Assembly: GCA_026314275.1 (NCBI GenBank)
Contig: CP111109.1
Span: 1,984,001-2,048,000, forward strand
Length of the DNA stretch: 64,000 bases
Direction: 5' to 3'
Origin: JAGOEY01 sp017997515
Lineage (GTDB): Bacteria; Pseudomonadota; Gammaproteobacteria; Burkholderiales; Burkholderiaceae_C
Shown here: positions 1-8,245 of the stretch, in pieces
How the letters are laid out: every line of letters starts with the position of its first letter
How positions within the stretch are numbered: the stretch's first letter is position 1
The notes under the pieces: generated by a model
What the model was told of the DNA's origin: nothing
What the model saw: the letters and a program-made list of their open reading frames with translations, nothing else
Database searches by the model: none
Position numbers and translations under genes: made by a program

Positions 1-128
1 TTGGGGTCGGCGTTGCAGGTCGTCATCTTGCTCTGCTGCTTGGTCTTGGCGTCCCCATCGGCCGCATGGCCCACGCCCATCGCAAAAACCATGGCTGCTG
101 CAGCGCTCAGGGAAAGAAACTTGTTCAT
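1..128 (-). CDS. PsiF-like periplasmic protein, N-terminal part (runs off window)
   Basis: The minus strand has an ATG at 126-128 and stays open to the window edge, giving 42 residues. It starts with MNKF, a hydrophobic stretch and a VGHA-A signal-peptidase-type site. The mature start has an Ala/Asp/Lys-rich stretch followed by QSKMTTCN. This resembles the 'QQxMTxCN' opening of the PsiF repeat of phosphate-starvation-inducible proteins. The cysteine repeats themselves lie outside the window. The gene is divergent from argS. A small secreted protein is clear; the family call rests on one short motif. Confidence 0.65.
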   Translation of the reverse strand, partial: MNKFLSLSAAAAMVFAMGVGHAADGDAKTKQQSKMTTCNADP

Positions 129-263
129 GTTGTGTGTCCTGAAGAGAGTGGTTGGAGTGCAATCCTGGTGAAGGATCACCGTTATAACGTCGTGCACGGG
201 CCAGCGGATGACGGCCCGCACGAAGAATACAGCGCCGTCTGCCCCAAACGTAAAATGGCCCCC

Positions 264-1961
264 ATGCTCTCAGTCACACACGATTTGCTCGCGGCCCTGG
301 CCGCCGGGCTTGAACACATTGCCCCTGGCTCCGGCGACAAGGCCGCTTTTGAATCCCCCAAGGTGGCCGCCCACGGCGACCTCGCCACCACGGTGGCCAT
401 GCAACTGGCCAAACCTTTGAAACAAAACCCGCGCCAGCTGGCGGAGCAGCTGCGCGAGGCGCTATTAAAAACAGAGCAATTCCAGCAATGGGTGGATGCG
501 GTGGACATCGCAGGCCCGGGGTTCATCAACATCAAACTTAAACCCGCCGCCAAACAGCAGGTGGTGTTTGAGGTGCTGCAGGCCAAGGCGCAGTTCGGCT
601 TTCAGCCCGCGCGGGACGAACAGGTGCTGGTCGAGTTTGTGTCCGCCAACCCCACCGGCCCGCTGCACGTGGGCCATGGCCGCCAGGCTGCGCTGGGCGA
701 CGCCATTTGCAACCTCTACGCCACCCAGGGCTGGAATGTCTGGCGCGAGTTTTATTACAACGACGCCGGGGTGCAGATCCAGACACTGGCCCACAGCACC
801 CAGCTGCGCGCCAAAGGTTTTAAACCCGGGGATGATTGCTGGCCGATCGACCCCGAGAACCCCGCCAGCAAGGCCTTCTACAACGGTGACTACATCGCCG
901 ACATTGCCGAAGACTTCAAGGCGCAAAAAACCGTCAGCGCCGACGACCGCAGCACCACCGCCAGCGGTGATGTGGAGGACCTGGAGTCGATCCGCGAATT
1001 TGCCGTGGCGTACCTGCGCCACGAGCAGGACCTGGATTTACAGGCGTTCCAGGTCAAGTTTGACAACTACTACCTCGAATCCAGCCTCTACACCAGCGGC
1101 CGTGTGGCCGCCACGGTGCAAAAACTCATCGACGCGGGCAAAACCTACGAGCTGGACGGCGCGTTGTGGCTCAAGTCCACCGACTACGGCGACGACAAAG
1201 ACCGTGTGATGCGCAAGAAAGACGGCACGTTCACCTACTTTGTGCCCGATGTGGCGTACCACATCGCCAAGTGGGAGCGTGGCTTCACCAAGGTCGTCAA
1301 CATCCAGGGCACCGACCACCACGGCACCATTGCACGTGTGCGCGCCGGGCTGCAGGCCGCTGGTGTGGGTATTCCGCTGGGTTACCCCGATTACGTGCTG
1401 CACACCATGGTGCGGGTGGTGCGCGGTGAGGAAGAAGTCAAGATCAGCAAACGCGCGGGCAGCTACGTCACCCTGCGCGACGTGATCGAGTGGACCAGCA
1501 AGGACGCCGTGCGTTTCTTCTTGCTGAGCCGCAAGCCTGACACCGAATACACCTTCGACATTGACCTGGCGCGCGCGCAGAACAACGACAACCCGGTTTA
1601 CTACGTGCAGTACGCCCATGCGCGCATCTGCTCGGTGCTGGCCAGTTGGGGCGGTGATGTGGCGGCGCTGACCGAGGTGGATCTGTCGCCGCTGCAAGGC
1701 CCGCAGGCGCTGGCCCTGATGCTGACACTGGCCAAATACCCCGCCATGCTGACCGCCGCCGCAGAAGGCAACGCACCCCACGACGTGACCTTTTACCTGC
1801 GTGAGCTGGCCTCCAGCTACCACAGCTACTACGACGCCGAGCGTATTCTGGTGGACGACGAGGCCGTCAAACTGGCGCGTTTGGCACTGGTCGCTGCCGT
1901 GGCGCAGGTGCTGCACAATGGCCTGGCGGTTTTGGGCGTTTCCGCGCCCTCCCGGATGTGA
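264..1961 (+). CDS. argS: arginine--tRNA ligase
   Basis: Class I aminoacyl-tRNA synthetase that charges tRNA-Arg in the cytoplasm. From the ATG at 264 the protein has 565 residues, the usual length for ArgS. The N-terminal Add1-type domain is followed by the HIGH-like signature HVGHGR at residues 135-140. The KMSKS-like loop KISKRAGSYVTL lies near residue 392, and a DALR-type anticodon-binding domain fills the C-terminus. The frame is open further upstream to 66, but those codons overlap the divergent PsiF-like gene and look non-coding. An ATG at 255 is an alternative start; no strong Shine-Dalgarno sequence separates the two. The SPOR gene follows directly. Confidence 0.95.
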   Translation: MLSVTHDLLAALAAGLEHIAPGSGDKAAFESPKVAAHGDLATTVAMQLAKPLKQNPRQLAEQLREALLKTEQFQQWVDAVDIAGPGFINIKLKPAAKQQVVFEVLQAKAQFGFQPARDEQVLVEFVSANPTGPLHVGHGRQAALGDAICNLYATQGWNVWREFYYNDAGVQIQTLAHSTQLRAKGFKPGDDCWPIDPENPASKAFYNGDYIADIAEDFKAQKTVSADDRSTTASGDVEDLESIREFAVAYLRHEQDLDLQAFQVKFDNYYLESSLYTSGRVAATVQKLIDAGKTYELDGALWLKSTDYGDDKDRVMRKKDGTFTYFVPDVAYHIAKWERGFTKVVNIQGTDHHGTIARVRAGLQAAGVGIPLGYPDYVLHTMVRVVRGEEEVKISKRAGSYVTLRDVIEWTSKDAVRFFLLSRKPDTEYTFDIDLARAQNNDNPVYYVQYAHARICSVLASWGGDVAALTEVDLSPLQGPQALALMLTLAKYPAMLTAAAEGNAPHDVTFYLRELASSYHSYYDAERILVDDEAVKLARLALVAAVAQVLHNGLAVLGVSAPSRM

Positions 1962-1972
1962 GCAAGACAACA

Positions 1973-2662
1973 ATGGCAAAAAAGAAAAATCAGCAGCGTG
2001 GTGGGACCATCATCGGCTTCATCATTGGTGCGATGGTGGGGCTGGGAGCTGCATTGGCCGTGGCACTGTATGTGACCAAGGTGCCGGTTCCGTTCATGAA
2101 CAAGGGGGCCACCCGGGGCGCTAGCCAGGACGCGGTTGAGTCCGACAAGAACAAGGACTGGGACCCGAATTCGCCGCTGTATGGCAAAAACCCCGCCCGC
2201 CCGCCTGCGGCCACGGCCTCTGGTGCAGTGCAGGGTGTGACGCCACCCGTACCTGCCGCCGTGGCGGCCAAACCCGGCGCTCCGGTCGCGGCAGCCAGTG
2301 CCCCGGGCCGTGCCGCCAGTGCGGCGGTGGCCGCCAAAACCGAGCGTGTGGAGACAAAACCCACAGCCTCTGCCGACCCCCTGGGGGACTTGGCCCGCGC
2401 CAAATCAGCCAATGCCACCGTGGACCCGTTTGACTATTTTGTGCAGGCCGGTGCCTTCCGTTCGACGGAAGAAGCCGAAGCGCAGCGCGCCAAACTGGCC
2501 ATGATGGGCTGGCAGGCCAAGGTGACCGAGCGTGAACAGTCCGGGCGCACCGTGTACCGTGTGCGGGTGGGCCCGTTTGGCAAAAAGGACGATGCCGAGG
2601 GCATCAAGGAAAAGTTTGAAAGTTCGGGTGTCGAGTCAGCGCTGGTGCGTGTGCAGCGTTAA
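1973..2662 (+). CDS. SPOR domain protein (FtsN-like)
   Basis: Inner-membrane protein of 229 residues from the ATG at 1973, with a short basic cytoplasmic N-terminus (MAKKKNQQRGG). One transmembrane helix covers roughly residues 12-35. A long Ala/Pro-rich periplasmic linker leads to a C-terminal SPOR domain of about 75 residues, which starts at YFVQAGAF and includes YRVRVGPF. SPOR domains bind denuded septal peptidoglycan, and this layout is that of FtsN-type division proteins. A GTG at 1958 overlapping the argS stop is a possible earlier start, so the two genes are probably cotranscribed. FtsN itself is not proven, because beta-proteobacteria carry several SPOR proteins. Confidence 0.88.
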   Translation: MAKKKNQQRGGTIIGFIIGAMVGLGAALAVALYVTKVPVPFMNKGATRGASQDAVESDKNKDWDPNSPLYGKNPARPPAATASGAVQGVTPPVPAAVAAKPGAPVAAASAPGRAASAAVAAKTERVETKPTASADPLGDLARAKSANATVDPFDYFVQAGAFRSTEEAEAQRAKLAMMGWQAKVTEREQSGRTVYRVRVGPFGKKDDAEGIKEKFESSGVESALVRVQR

Positions 2663-2768
2663 TGGCTTACCCCCAGGCTTCGCGCACTTCGTGTCGCTAC
2701 TCCTACCCCCTTGCAGGGGGCAACACCTGTGGACTGGCGAAGCCAGATCCACGGTGTTTGCTGGGATA
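2663..2768 (+). repeat. dispersed repeat family A, copy 1
   Basis: A1 begins at the base after the TAA stop of the SPOR gene. It has the family layout: a TGGC(A/T)(C/T)ACCCCCAGG start, an AGGCTTCGC arm, the hairpin CCCCCTTGCAGGGGG, a GGCGAAGCC arm and a CCACGGTGT(C/T)TGCTGG end. Related copies are at 5135, 21888, 24371, 25986 and 27001. Beyond it, 2769-2905 holds only the presumed dsbA promoter and a ribosome-binding site. Confidence 0.85.
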
Positions 2769-2905
2769 GTGGGTGCTTTTGCCTTGCGTTTGCTCCGTGG
2801 TTCCTGATTGAGCGAAGAGTAAAGACATGTGATGTATGGCAATGCCGTGGTGGATGAACTTTTCTCCGCAGGCATGGTCGTAAACCCCAACAAGGAGTGT
2901 TTGAA

Positions 2906-3556
2906 ATGAAACGTCGCGTTTTTTCTGTGTCCGCAGCATCTGTAGTGGCCGTGTCCGCCGTATCCCTGCCCACCGTATCCCTGGCGCAGGCCAAGCCACA
3001 GGCCGGCAAGGACTACGCCGTCCTGGACACACGTGCACCTGTCGACACCCCTGCCGACAAGGTGGAAGTGATCGAATTCTTCTGGTACAGCTGCCCCCAC
3101 TGCAACGCGTTCGAGCCTGCACTGAACAGCTGGATCAAGACCCAGCCCAAGGACGTGGTGATCAAACGTGTACCCGTGGCGTTCCAGGACAGCTTCGTGC
3201 CGCAGCAAAAACTGTTTTACGCCCTGGAAGCCCTGGGCAAGGTGGACGCGCTGCACGACAAGGTGTTCTACGCCATCCACGTGGACAAACAGGCGCTGAA
3301 CACCGAAGCCAAGATCGTTGACTGGGCGGTCAAACAAGGCCTGGACAAGGCCAAGTTCCAGGAGGCCTACAACTCCTTCAGCGTGGCAGGCAAGGTCAAA
3401 CGTGCCACCCTGCTGCAGGAGGCTTACAAGGTGGAAGGTGTGCCTGCGATCGGTATCGCCGGGCGTTATTACACCGACGGCACACGCTCCGGCAGCATGG
3501 GCCGCGCCCTGCAAACCACCGACGCCCTGGTGGCCGAAGCCCGCAAGGCGCGCTAA
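2906..3556 (+). CDS. dsbA: thiol:disulfide interchange protein DsbA/DsbL
   Basis: Periplasmic dithiol oxidase that introduces disulfides into secreted proteins and is normally re-oxidised by DsbB. The protein has 216 residues. It has a signal peptide ending near SLAQA and a thioredoxin fold with the redox motif CPHC in FFWYSCPHCNAFEP, near residue 64. The cis-proline loop is GVPAIGI. The start at 2906 is chosen because AAGGAG lies about nine bases upstream. A perfect-stem terminator follows at 3606, so it probably forms its own unit. Confidence 0.93.
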   Translation: MKRRVFSVSAASVVAVSAVSLPTVSLAQAKPQAGKDYAVLDTRAPVDTPADKVEVIEFFWYSCPHCNAFEPALNSWIKTQPKDVVIKRVPVAFQDSFVPQQKLFYALEALGKVDALHDKVFYAIHVDKQALNTEAKIVDWAVKQGLDKAKFQEAYNSFSVAGKVKRATLLQEAYKVEGVPAIGIAGRYYTDGTRSGSMGRALQTTDALVAEARKAR

Positions 3557-3605
3557 GCTGCCATTGCCACCGGCTGCGCGTGTGGTGCGCAGGGGTGCAA
3601 CCAAA

Positions 3606-3635
3606 GCCTGTCGTGCCGGTGCCGACAGGCTTTTT
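3606..3635 (+). terminator. rho-independent terminator after dsbA
   Basis: A perfect 8-bp stem, GCCTGTCG/CGACAGGC, with a 9-base loop is followed by five T residues. It lies between dsbA (stop at 3556) and lptA (start at 3719). Confidence 0.85.
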
Positions 3636-3718
3636 ACATGCGGCGGGGTGGCTTTGCTGGCCCTTTATTGCGGCGCAGCATGGATCGACCGCTACAATGG
3701 CTGCAAGATTCGTGCCCT

Positions 3719-4357
3719 ATGAAAAAACTACTGTCTTTCACCCCCTGGTTGTTGGCCGCCCTGATGGCGTGTGGCATGGCCCACGCTGAAAAAGCCGACT
3801 CTGCCAAACCCATGAACATCGAGGCCGACACCCTGCGCCACGACGATCTGAAGCAAACCAGCGTGTTCACCGGCAATGTGGTGATGACCAAGGGCAGCAT
3901 CATCCTGCGCGGTGCGCAGCTGGACGTGCGGCAAGACCCGCAGGGTTACCAGTTTGGTGTGGTCACCGCTGCGCCGGGGAAACGCGCCTTCTTCCGGCAG
4001 AAACGCGACACCCAGCCGGGCGCACCCGACGAATACATCGAAGGTGAAGGTGAAACCATCGAGTACGACGGCCGTAACGACATCGTCAAGTTCATCAAAC
4101 GCGCCGAGCTGCGCCGCTACATCGGCGGCACCATCGCCGACCATATCCACGGCGATGTGATCGTCTACAACAACCTCACCGACGTGTTCACCGTGGACGG
4201 CAACCCGTCCAACGCCAGCTCTGCCAACCCGGGTGGCCGTGTGCGCGCCATCATTGCGCCGCGTGCGGCCGCCTCCGCGCCCGCCGCAGCACCTGCCACG
4301 CCGTCCGTGAATTCGACCTTGCGCTCCAGCACCACGCTGGGCGGAGACAAGAAGTGA
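3719..4357 (+). CDS. lptA: lipopolysaccharide transport periplasmic protein LptA
   Basis: Periplasmic bridge protein that carries lipopolysaccharide from LptC to LptD. The protein has 212 residues, with a signal peptide MKKLLSF...MAHA. The OstA/LptA beta-jellyroll starts at PMNIEADTLRHDD, and typical pieces are SVFTGNVVMTKGS and EGETIEYDGRND. The C-terminus is an Ala/Pro-rich tail. The ATG at 3719 is preferred because the signal peptide begins there; the frame is open further upstream without coding character. The stop overlaps the lptB GTG start by four bases. No lptC lies immediately upstream; dsbA and a terminator are there instead. Confidence 0.93.
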   Translation: MKKLLSFTPWLLAALMACGMAHAEKADSAKPMNIEADTLRHDDLKQTSVFTGNVVMTKGSIILRGAQLDVRQDPQGYQFGVVTAAPGKRAFFRQKRDTQPGAPDEYIEGEGETIEYDGRNDIVKFIKRAELRRYIGGTIADHIHGDVIVYNNLTDVFTVDGNPSNASSANPGGRVRAIIAPRAAASAPAAAPATPSVNSTLRSSTTLGGDKK

Positions 4358-5133
4358 CCGGGGCGGCAACCGACACCACGGGGGCAGCCGACACGAGCCG
4401 TCTCGAAGCCCGGCACCTGCAGAAGTCGTATGGCAGCCGCAAGGTGGTCAAGGACGTGTCCCTGGTGGTGCAAAAAGGCGAGGTGGTCGGTCTGCTGGGC
4501 CCCAACGGTGCGGGCAAAACCACGTCGTTCTACATGATCGTGGGCCTGGTGCGGTCCGACGCGGGCGACATCCTGATCGACGGCCATTCGGTCGCGCAGA
4601 TGCCGATCCACCGCCGTTCGCGGCTTGGTTTGTCGTACCTGCCGCAAGAGGCATCGATCTTCCGCAAACTCACTGTGGGTGAAAACGTACAGGCCGTGCT
4701 GGAGCTGCAACGCGACGACGCGGGGCAGCCGCTGGGCAAAGCGGTGATCCAGGAACGCCTGGACGCCTTGCTGCATGACCTGCGGGTGGAGCAATTGCGC
4801 GACTCCCCCGCGCTGGCGCTGTCTGGCGGTGAACGCCGCCGCGTCGAAATTGCCCGCGCCCTGGCCACGCAGCCACGTTTTATCCTGCTGGACGAGCCGT
4901 TTGCCGGTATCGACCCCATCGCCGTGATCGAAATCCAGCGCATCATTGGCTTCCTGAAGGCGCGTGGCATCGGTGTGCTCATCACCGACCACAACGTGCG
5001 TGAAACCCTGGGTATTTGTGACCACGCGTTCATCATCAACGACGGCCATGTGCTGGCCCAGGGAACCCCGGCCGACATCGTAGAAAACGCCGATGTGCGC
5101 CGGGTTTACCTCGGCGAACACTTTCGGATGTAA
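4354..5133 (+). CDS. lptB: LPS export ABC transporter ATP-binding protein LptB
   Basis: Cytoplasmic ATPase of the LptB2FG complex that extracts lipopolysaccharide from the inner membrane. The protein has 259 residues. Walker A is GPNGAGKTT (residues 49-57), the ABC signature is LSGGERRRVEIARAL, Walker B is FILLDEPFAGIDP, and the switch histidine is in LITDHNVRET. The GTG start overlaps the lptA stop (GTGA), which indicates translational coupling. An extra N-terminal stretch of about 15 Thr/Ala-rich residues precedes the usual LptB start. A family A repeat begins one base after the stop and separates lptB from rpoN. Confidence 0.95.
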   Translation: MTGAATDTTGAADTSRLEARHLQKSYGSRKVVKDVSLVVQKGEVVGLLGPNGAGKTTSFYMIVGLVRSDAGDILIDGHSVAQMPIHRRSRLGLSYLPQEASIFRKLTVGENVQAVLELQRDDAGQPLGKAVIQERLDALLHDLRVEQLRDSPALALSGGERRRVEIARALATQPRFILLDEPFAGIDPIAVIEIQRIIGFLKARGIGVLITDHNVRETLGICDHAFIINDGHVLAQGTPADIVENADVRRVYLGEHFRM

Positions 5134-5134
5134 A

Positions 5135-5239
5135 TGGCACACCCCCAGGCTTCGCGGACTTCGTTCCGCTACTCCCACCCCCTTGCAGGGGGCTCCACCA
5201 GTGGCCCGGCGAAGCCGGTTCCACGGTGTCTGCTGGAAG
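5135..5239 (+). repeat. dispersed repeat family A, copy 2
   Basis: A2 begins one base after the lptB stop codon with TGGCACACCCCCAGG. It carries the CCCCCTTGCAGGGGG hairpin, a GGCGAAGCC arm and the CCACGGTGTCTGCTGGAA end. It sits inside the lptB-rpoN interval, so any termination it causes would affect rpoN transcription. Confidence 0.88.
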
Positions 5240-5273
5240 AAACCCTGTGCGCTTTGGGCGCTGAGGGCTTGCT

Positions 5274-6863
5274 GTGAAGCAAGGCCTTTCCCTTCGCGTT
5301 TCGCAGCATCTGGCGCTCACGCCACAGCTGCAGCAGTCGATCCGCTTGTTGCAGCTGTCCACCCTGGAGCTGAGCCAGGAAGTGGAGCAGATGCTCGACG
5401 ACAACCCGTTCCTTGAACTCACGGCCGATGAAGCGCCGCGGGAAGAGTTTGGTCTGGCGCAGGCTGACACCGCTGTGCGCGAGGACGACCGCGAAGCAGA
5501 CCGTGAAGTGGAGTTGTCCACCTATTCGGCGTCCGATGGGGCGGGTGAGTCCAGTGCTGCCAGCACCAGTGAGACCAACGACACTCCCACGGACACCGGC
5601 ATCCAGGACGAGCCCAATTGGGACGGCGACGGCAGCACCGAAGTGGTGGCTGACGACGGCGAATGGGGCACGGACGCCCCGGCGCGCAAGAACAACCTAG
5701 ACGACAGCGAACACGACGCCACCGAACTCGCGCGTAACCAGGAGTCGCTGACCAGCTTTCTGCACCGGCAGGCGTTGGGTATGCGGCTGAATGAGGTGGA
5801 CCGGGCCGCGCTGCGTTTCTTGATCGAATCCCTGAACGACGACGGTTACCTGGACGAATCGCTCCAGTCCCTAGCCGAAGGTTTGGCGGGTGGAGACATG
5901 GAGCAGGTGGACGAGCTGGTACACCGTTTTACGGTGGCGCTGCAGCTGTTGCAGCACCTGGAGCCGTCGGGTGTGGGCGCACGGTCGCTGGCGGAATGCC
6001 TGCAACTGCAGTTGCGCCACCTGCAGGCGCAGCCCGACAACGCGATGCCGCCCGACGTGCTGCGTGCCGCCTTGGCGGTGTGCACCCAGCCCATGGACAT
6101 GCTCGCCCGGCGCGATATCAAACGGCTGGTGCAGGCCTGTGGTGAAACGGACGAGATGGTGCGCGCCGCCATCCTGCTGATAGGACGGCTGGAGCCCAAA
6201 CCCGGCCGCCGTTTTGTGGACGTGGAGCGCAACATTGTGGTACCCGACGTCATCGTGCAGAAGGTGGGTAAAGGCGCAAACGTGCGTTTTCAGGTGCGGC
6301 TCAACTCCGAGGTGATGCCCCGGCTGCGGGTGCACGACATTTACGCCAGTGCACTCAAGGCGCACAAAGGTGAAGGCAGCCAGGCCTTGCAGCAGCGGCT
6401 GCAGGAAGCACGCTGGTTCATCAAGAACATCCAGCAGCGGTTCGACACGATCTTGCGGGTGTCCAACGCCATCGTTGAGCGGCAAAAAAGCTTCTTTGTG
6501 CACGGTGAGCTGGCCATGCGGCCTTTGGTGCTGCGTGAAATCGCCGATGAACTGGGCTTACACGAGTCCACCATTTCGCGGGTGACCACGGCCAAATACA
6601 TGTCCACCCCGTATGGCACGTTTGAGCTCAAACACTTCTTTGGCTCCGCGCTGGGCACCGAGACCGGTGGCAACGCGTCCAGCACGGCGGTGCGTGCACT
6701 GATCAAGCAGTTTGTCTCCTCCGAAAACACCGCCAAGCCGCTGTCCGACAACCAGATCTCCGAAATGCTCAAGGAGCAGGGCATCGAATGTGCCCGCCGC
6801 ACGGTGGCCAAATACCGCGAAGCGCTGCGCATCGCGCCCGCCAACCTGCGCAAAGCCCTTTAA
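5274..6863 (+). CDS. rpoN: RNA polymerase sigma-54 factor
   Basis: Alternative sigma factor that recognises -24/-12 promoters and needs an AAA+ activator. The protein has 529 residues from a GTG start. The N-terminal activator-interacting region is MKQGLSLRVSQHLALTPQLQ, rich in Gln and Leu, followed by an acidic linker at about residues 60-150. Then come the core-binding domain, a helix-turn-helix around HESTISRVTTAKYM and the RpoN box ARRTVAKYRE near the C-terminus. The order lptA-lptB-rpoN is the classical proteobacterial arrangement. A promoter of the type it reads lies only 1.3 kb away, at 8127. Confidence 0.96.
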   Translation: MKQGLSLRVSQHLALTPQLQQSIRLLQLSTLELSQEVEQMLDDNPFLELTADEAPREEFGLAQADTAVREDDREADREVELSTYSASDGAGESSAASTSETNDTPTDTGIQDEPNWDGDGSTEVVADDGEWGTDAPARKNNLDDSEHDATELARNQESLTSFLHRQALGMRLNEVDRAALRFLIESLNDDGYLDESLQSLAEGLAGGDMEQVDELVHRFTVALQLLQHLEPSGVGARSLAECLQLQLRHLQAQPDNAMPPDVLRAALAVCTQPMDMLARRDIKRLVQACGETDEMVRAAILLIGRLEPKPGRRFVDVERNIVVPDVIVQKVGKGANVRFQVRLNSEVMPRLRVHDIYASALKAHKGEGSQALQQRLQEARWFIKNIQQRFDTILRVSNAIVERQKSFFVHGELAMRPLVLREIADELGLHESTISRVTTAKYMSTPYGTFELKHFFGSALGTETGGNASSTAVRALIKQFVSSENTAKPLSDNQISEMLKEQGIECARRTVAKYREALRIAPANLRKAL

Positions 6864-6921
6864 AAACGCGCTCCAACCGGGCTTGTGCCCTGCTGTGCAG
6901 CGCCCTTTTTTCTTTTCAGCC

Positions 6922-7359
6922 ATGGCCCGTATCGTTTTCGACCTTCCCCCGTATTTTGGTTTCTGCACCGAGATGCAGATCTACATCAGCCACGTGAACC
7001 AGGGCGGCCATCTGGACAACGCCCAGCTGCTCAGCCTGGTGTCCGAGGCGCGTGTGCGCTTCTTCCAGTCGCTGGGTTACCCCGAGGCCGATGTGGGCGG
7101 GCTGTCGATTGTGGTGGGCGACATCGTGGCGCAGTACAAGTCCGAGGGTTTCCATGGCGAGACCATGCGGGTGGAGATGACGCCCCAGGACTTCAACCGC
7201 TATGGTTGCGACCTGGTGTTTCGCATGACCGAGCTCTCCACGCGCCGTGAGGTGGCCCGCGGCAAGATCGGCGTGGTCTTCATCGACCGCACGGCGCGCA
7301 AGCCCGCGCCCATCCCTGAAACCGTGCGCGAGCGGCTCGCGGCCATGGCAGAGGGTTGA
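6922..7359 (+). CDS. acyl-CoA thioesterase, hotdog fold (4HBT type)
   Basis: Predicted 145-residue thioester hydrolase of the single-hotdog YbgC/FcbC class. The FCTEMQIYISHVNQGGHLDNAQLL segment matches the typical 'HVn..gHldN..ll' active-site region, followed by a helix with SEARVRFFQSLG. The ATG at 6922 gives the standard N-terminus. It follows rpoN by 58 bases and could be cotranscribed with it. Substrate is unknown. It is separated from the convergent PEP-CTERM gene by a strong palindromic terminator. Confidence 0.8.
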   Translation: MARIVFDLPPYFGFCTEMQIYISHVNQGGHLDNAQLLSLVSEARVRFFQSLGYPEADVGGLSIVVGDIVAQYKSEGFHGETMRVEMTPQDFNRYGCDLVFRMTELSTRREVARGKIGVVFIDRTARKPAPIPETVRERLAAMAEG

Positions 7360-7389
7360 CGCGCGGGCAGTCGGCACGACAAACAAAAA

Positions 7390-7412
7390 CGGGGCCTAGG
7401 CCCCGCTTCTTG
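7390..7412. terminator. bidirectional terminator between convergent genes
   Basis: The perfect palindrome CGGGGCCTAGGCCCCG is flanked by an A-rich run on the left and a CTTCTTGTT run on the right. It lies between the thioesterase (+) and the PEP-CTERM gene (-) and can serve both. Confidence 0.8.
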
Positions 7413-7434
7413 TTGTGCCGATGCAATGCGGCGC

Positions 7435-8088
7435 TCAGGCGGTGTAGCGCCGTCTTGCAAGCCCGAGGCCGGCAAGCCCGACGCCTAGCAGTGCCAACGA
7501 GGCGGGCTCGGGGACGGGTTGAACCGGCGCGTTGACAACGATGTCATCAATCAGGAATTCGGGGTTGGGTCCATTGCCCTGCGCGGTAAATACCACGGAG
7601 TCCAGATTGGTAAACGAGGTTGGAAGGACAAACTGGCTCCAATCGTACGGTGCCACCGTATCCAGCAAGATGGTGGCGAATACGGTTCCGCCGCCCACAA
7701 GATTGCCGAGGATGTCAATACTTGAGGCGACGCCATAACCAGAAACGGGCTGCGAAGGAGCAAAATCTCGCGTTCTGCCACCGGCAAAGAACGAGGTCAG
7801 TGAAAACGCGGCCCCGCCGCTTTCGGTCATCGTCAGGATGGATTGGCCGTTTGCGTTAATCAGCGCGGCCGACGTGTTGTTCTGAATCACGCCAGCGTCG
7901 CAGATAAACAGTGAAGGATCTTGGGGATTGCCGGCAAAGGTGAAGCCGCGGCTCTGCACCGAGGTGCCGGCGCTATTGCAGCTGCCAGAAGCCACGTCCT
8001 GGAAGTCAACAACGCTGGCCTGAGCGGTGCCTACAACGCCTGCCAATAGCGCTCCTGCAAGAGTTGCCATAGTCGAGGTCAGCTTCAT
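7435..8088 (-). CDS. PEP-CTERM sorting domain protein
   Basis: Secreted 217-residue protein. It has a signal peptide (cleavage near TAQA-S), a beta-rich body of about 165 residues rich in Gly, Ser, Asn and Thr, and a C-terminal sorting signal VPEPASLALLGVGLAGLGL followed by ARRR. This tripartite tail (VPEP, hydrophobic helix, arginine cluster) is processed by exosortase in exopolysaccharide-producing bacteria. The body carries two cysteines (CNSAG and ICDAG). Its specific role is unknown. A near-consensus sigma-54 promoter lies 39-54 bases upstream, matching the known PrsK/PrsR/RpoN control of such genes. Confidence 0.92.
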   Translation of the reverse strand: MKLTSTMATLAGALLAGVVGTAQASVVDFQDVASGSCNSAGTSVQSRGFTFAGNPQDPSLFICDAGVIQNNTSAALINANGQSILTMTESGGAAFSLTSFFAGGRTRDFAPSQPVSGYGVASSIDILGNLVGGGTVFATILLDTVAPYDWSQFVLPTSFTNLDSVVFTAQGNGPNPEFLIDDIVVNAPVQPVPEPASLALLGVGLAGLGLARRRYTA

Positions 8089-8126
8089 GAGGGATTTTCC
8101 TAATCGTTAATAGTGCTGGAAAAGAA

Positions 8127-8142
8127 AGCAAGTTTCGTTCCA
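8127..8142 (-). promoter_or_regulatory. sigma-54 (-24/-12) promoter of the PEP-CTERM gene
   Basis: On the minus strand the sequence reads TGGAAC-GAAAC-TTGCT. The consensus is TGGCAC-N5-TTGC(A/T), so only one position in the -24 element differs and the spacing is exact. The -12 element is 39 bases upstream of the ATG at 8088, leaving room for a short leader. Upstream sites for an activator were not identified. Confidence 0.75.
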
Positions 8143-8245
8143 ATGTGCTAAGTCGTTGATTTTCAAAGGAGCCAATATGCGGATGCACGGAGTTTGTAAA
8201 AAATTCCGACAAATTCGGCGTGAAACCCGGCTGCCTCTCACCCTC

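Noticed and set aside
1038..1979. 313-codon minus-strand frame
   Set aside because: Shadow of argS; no signal, motif or ribosome-binding site.
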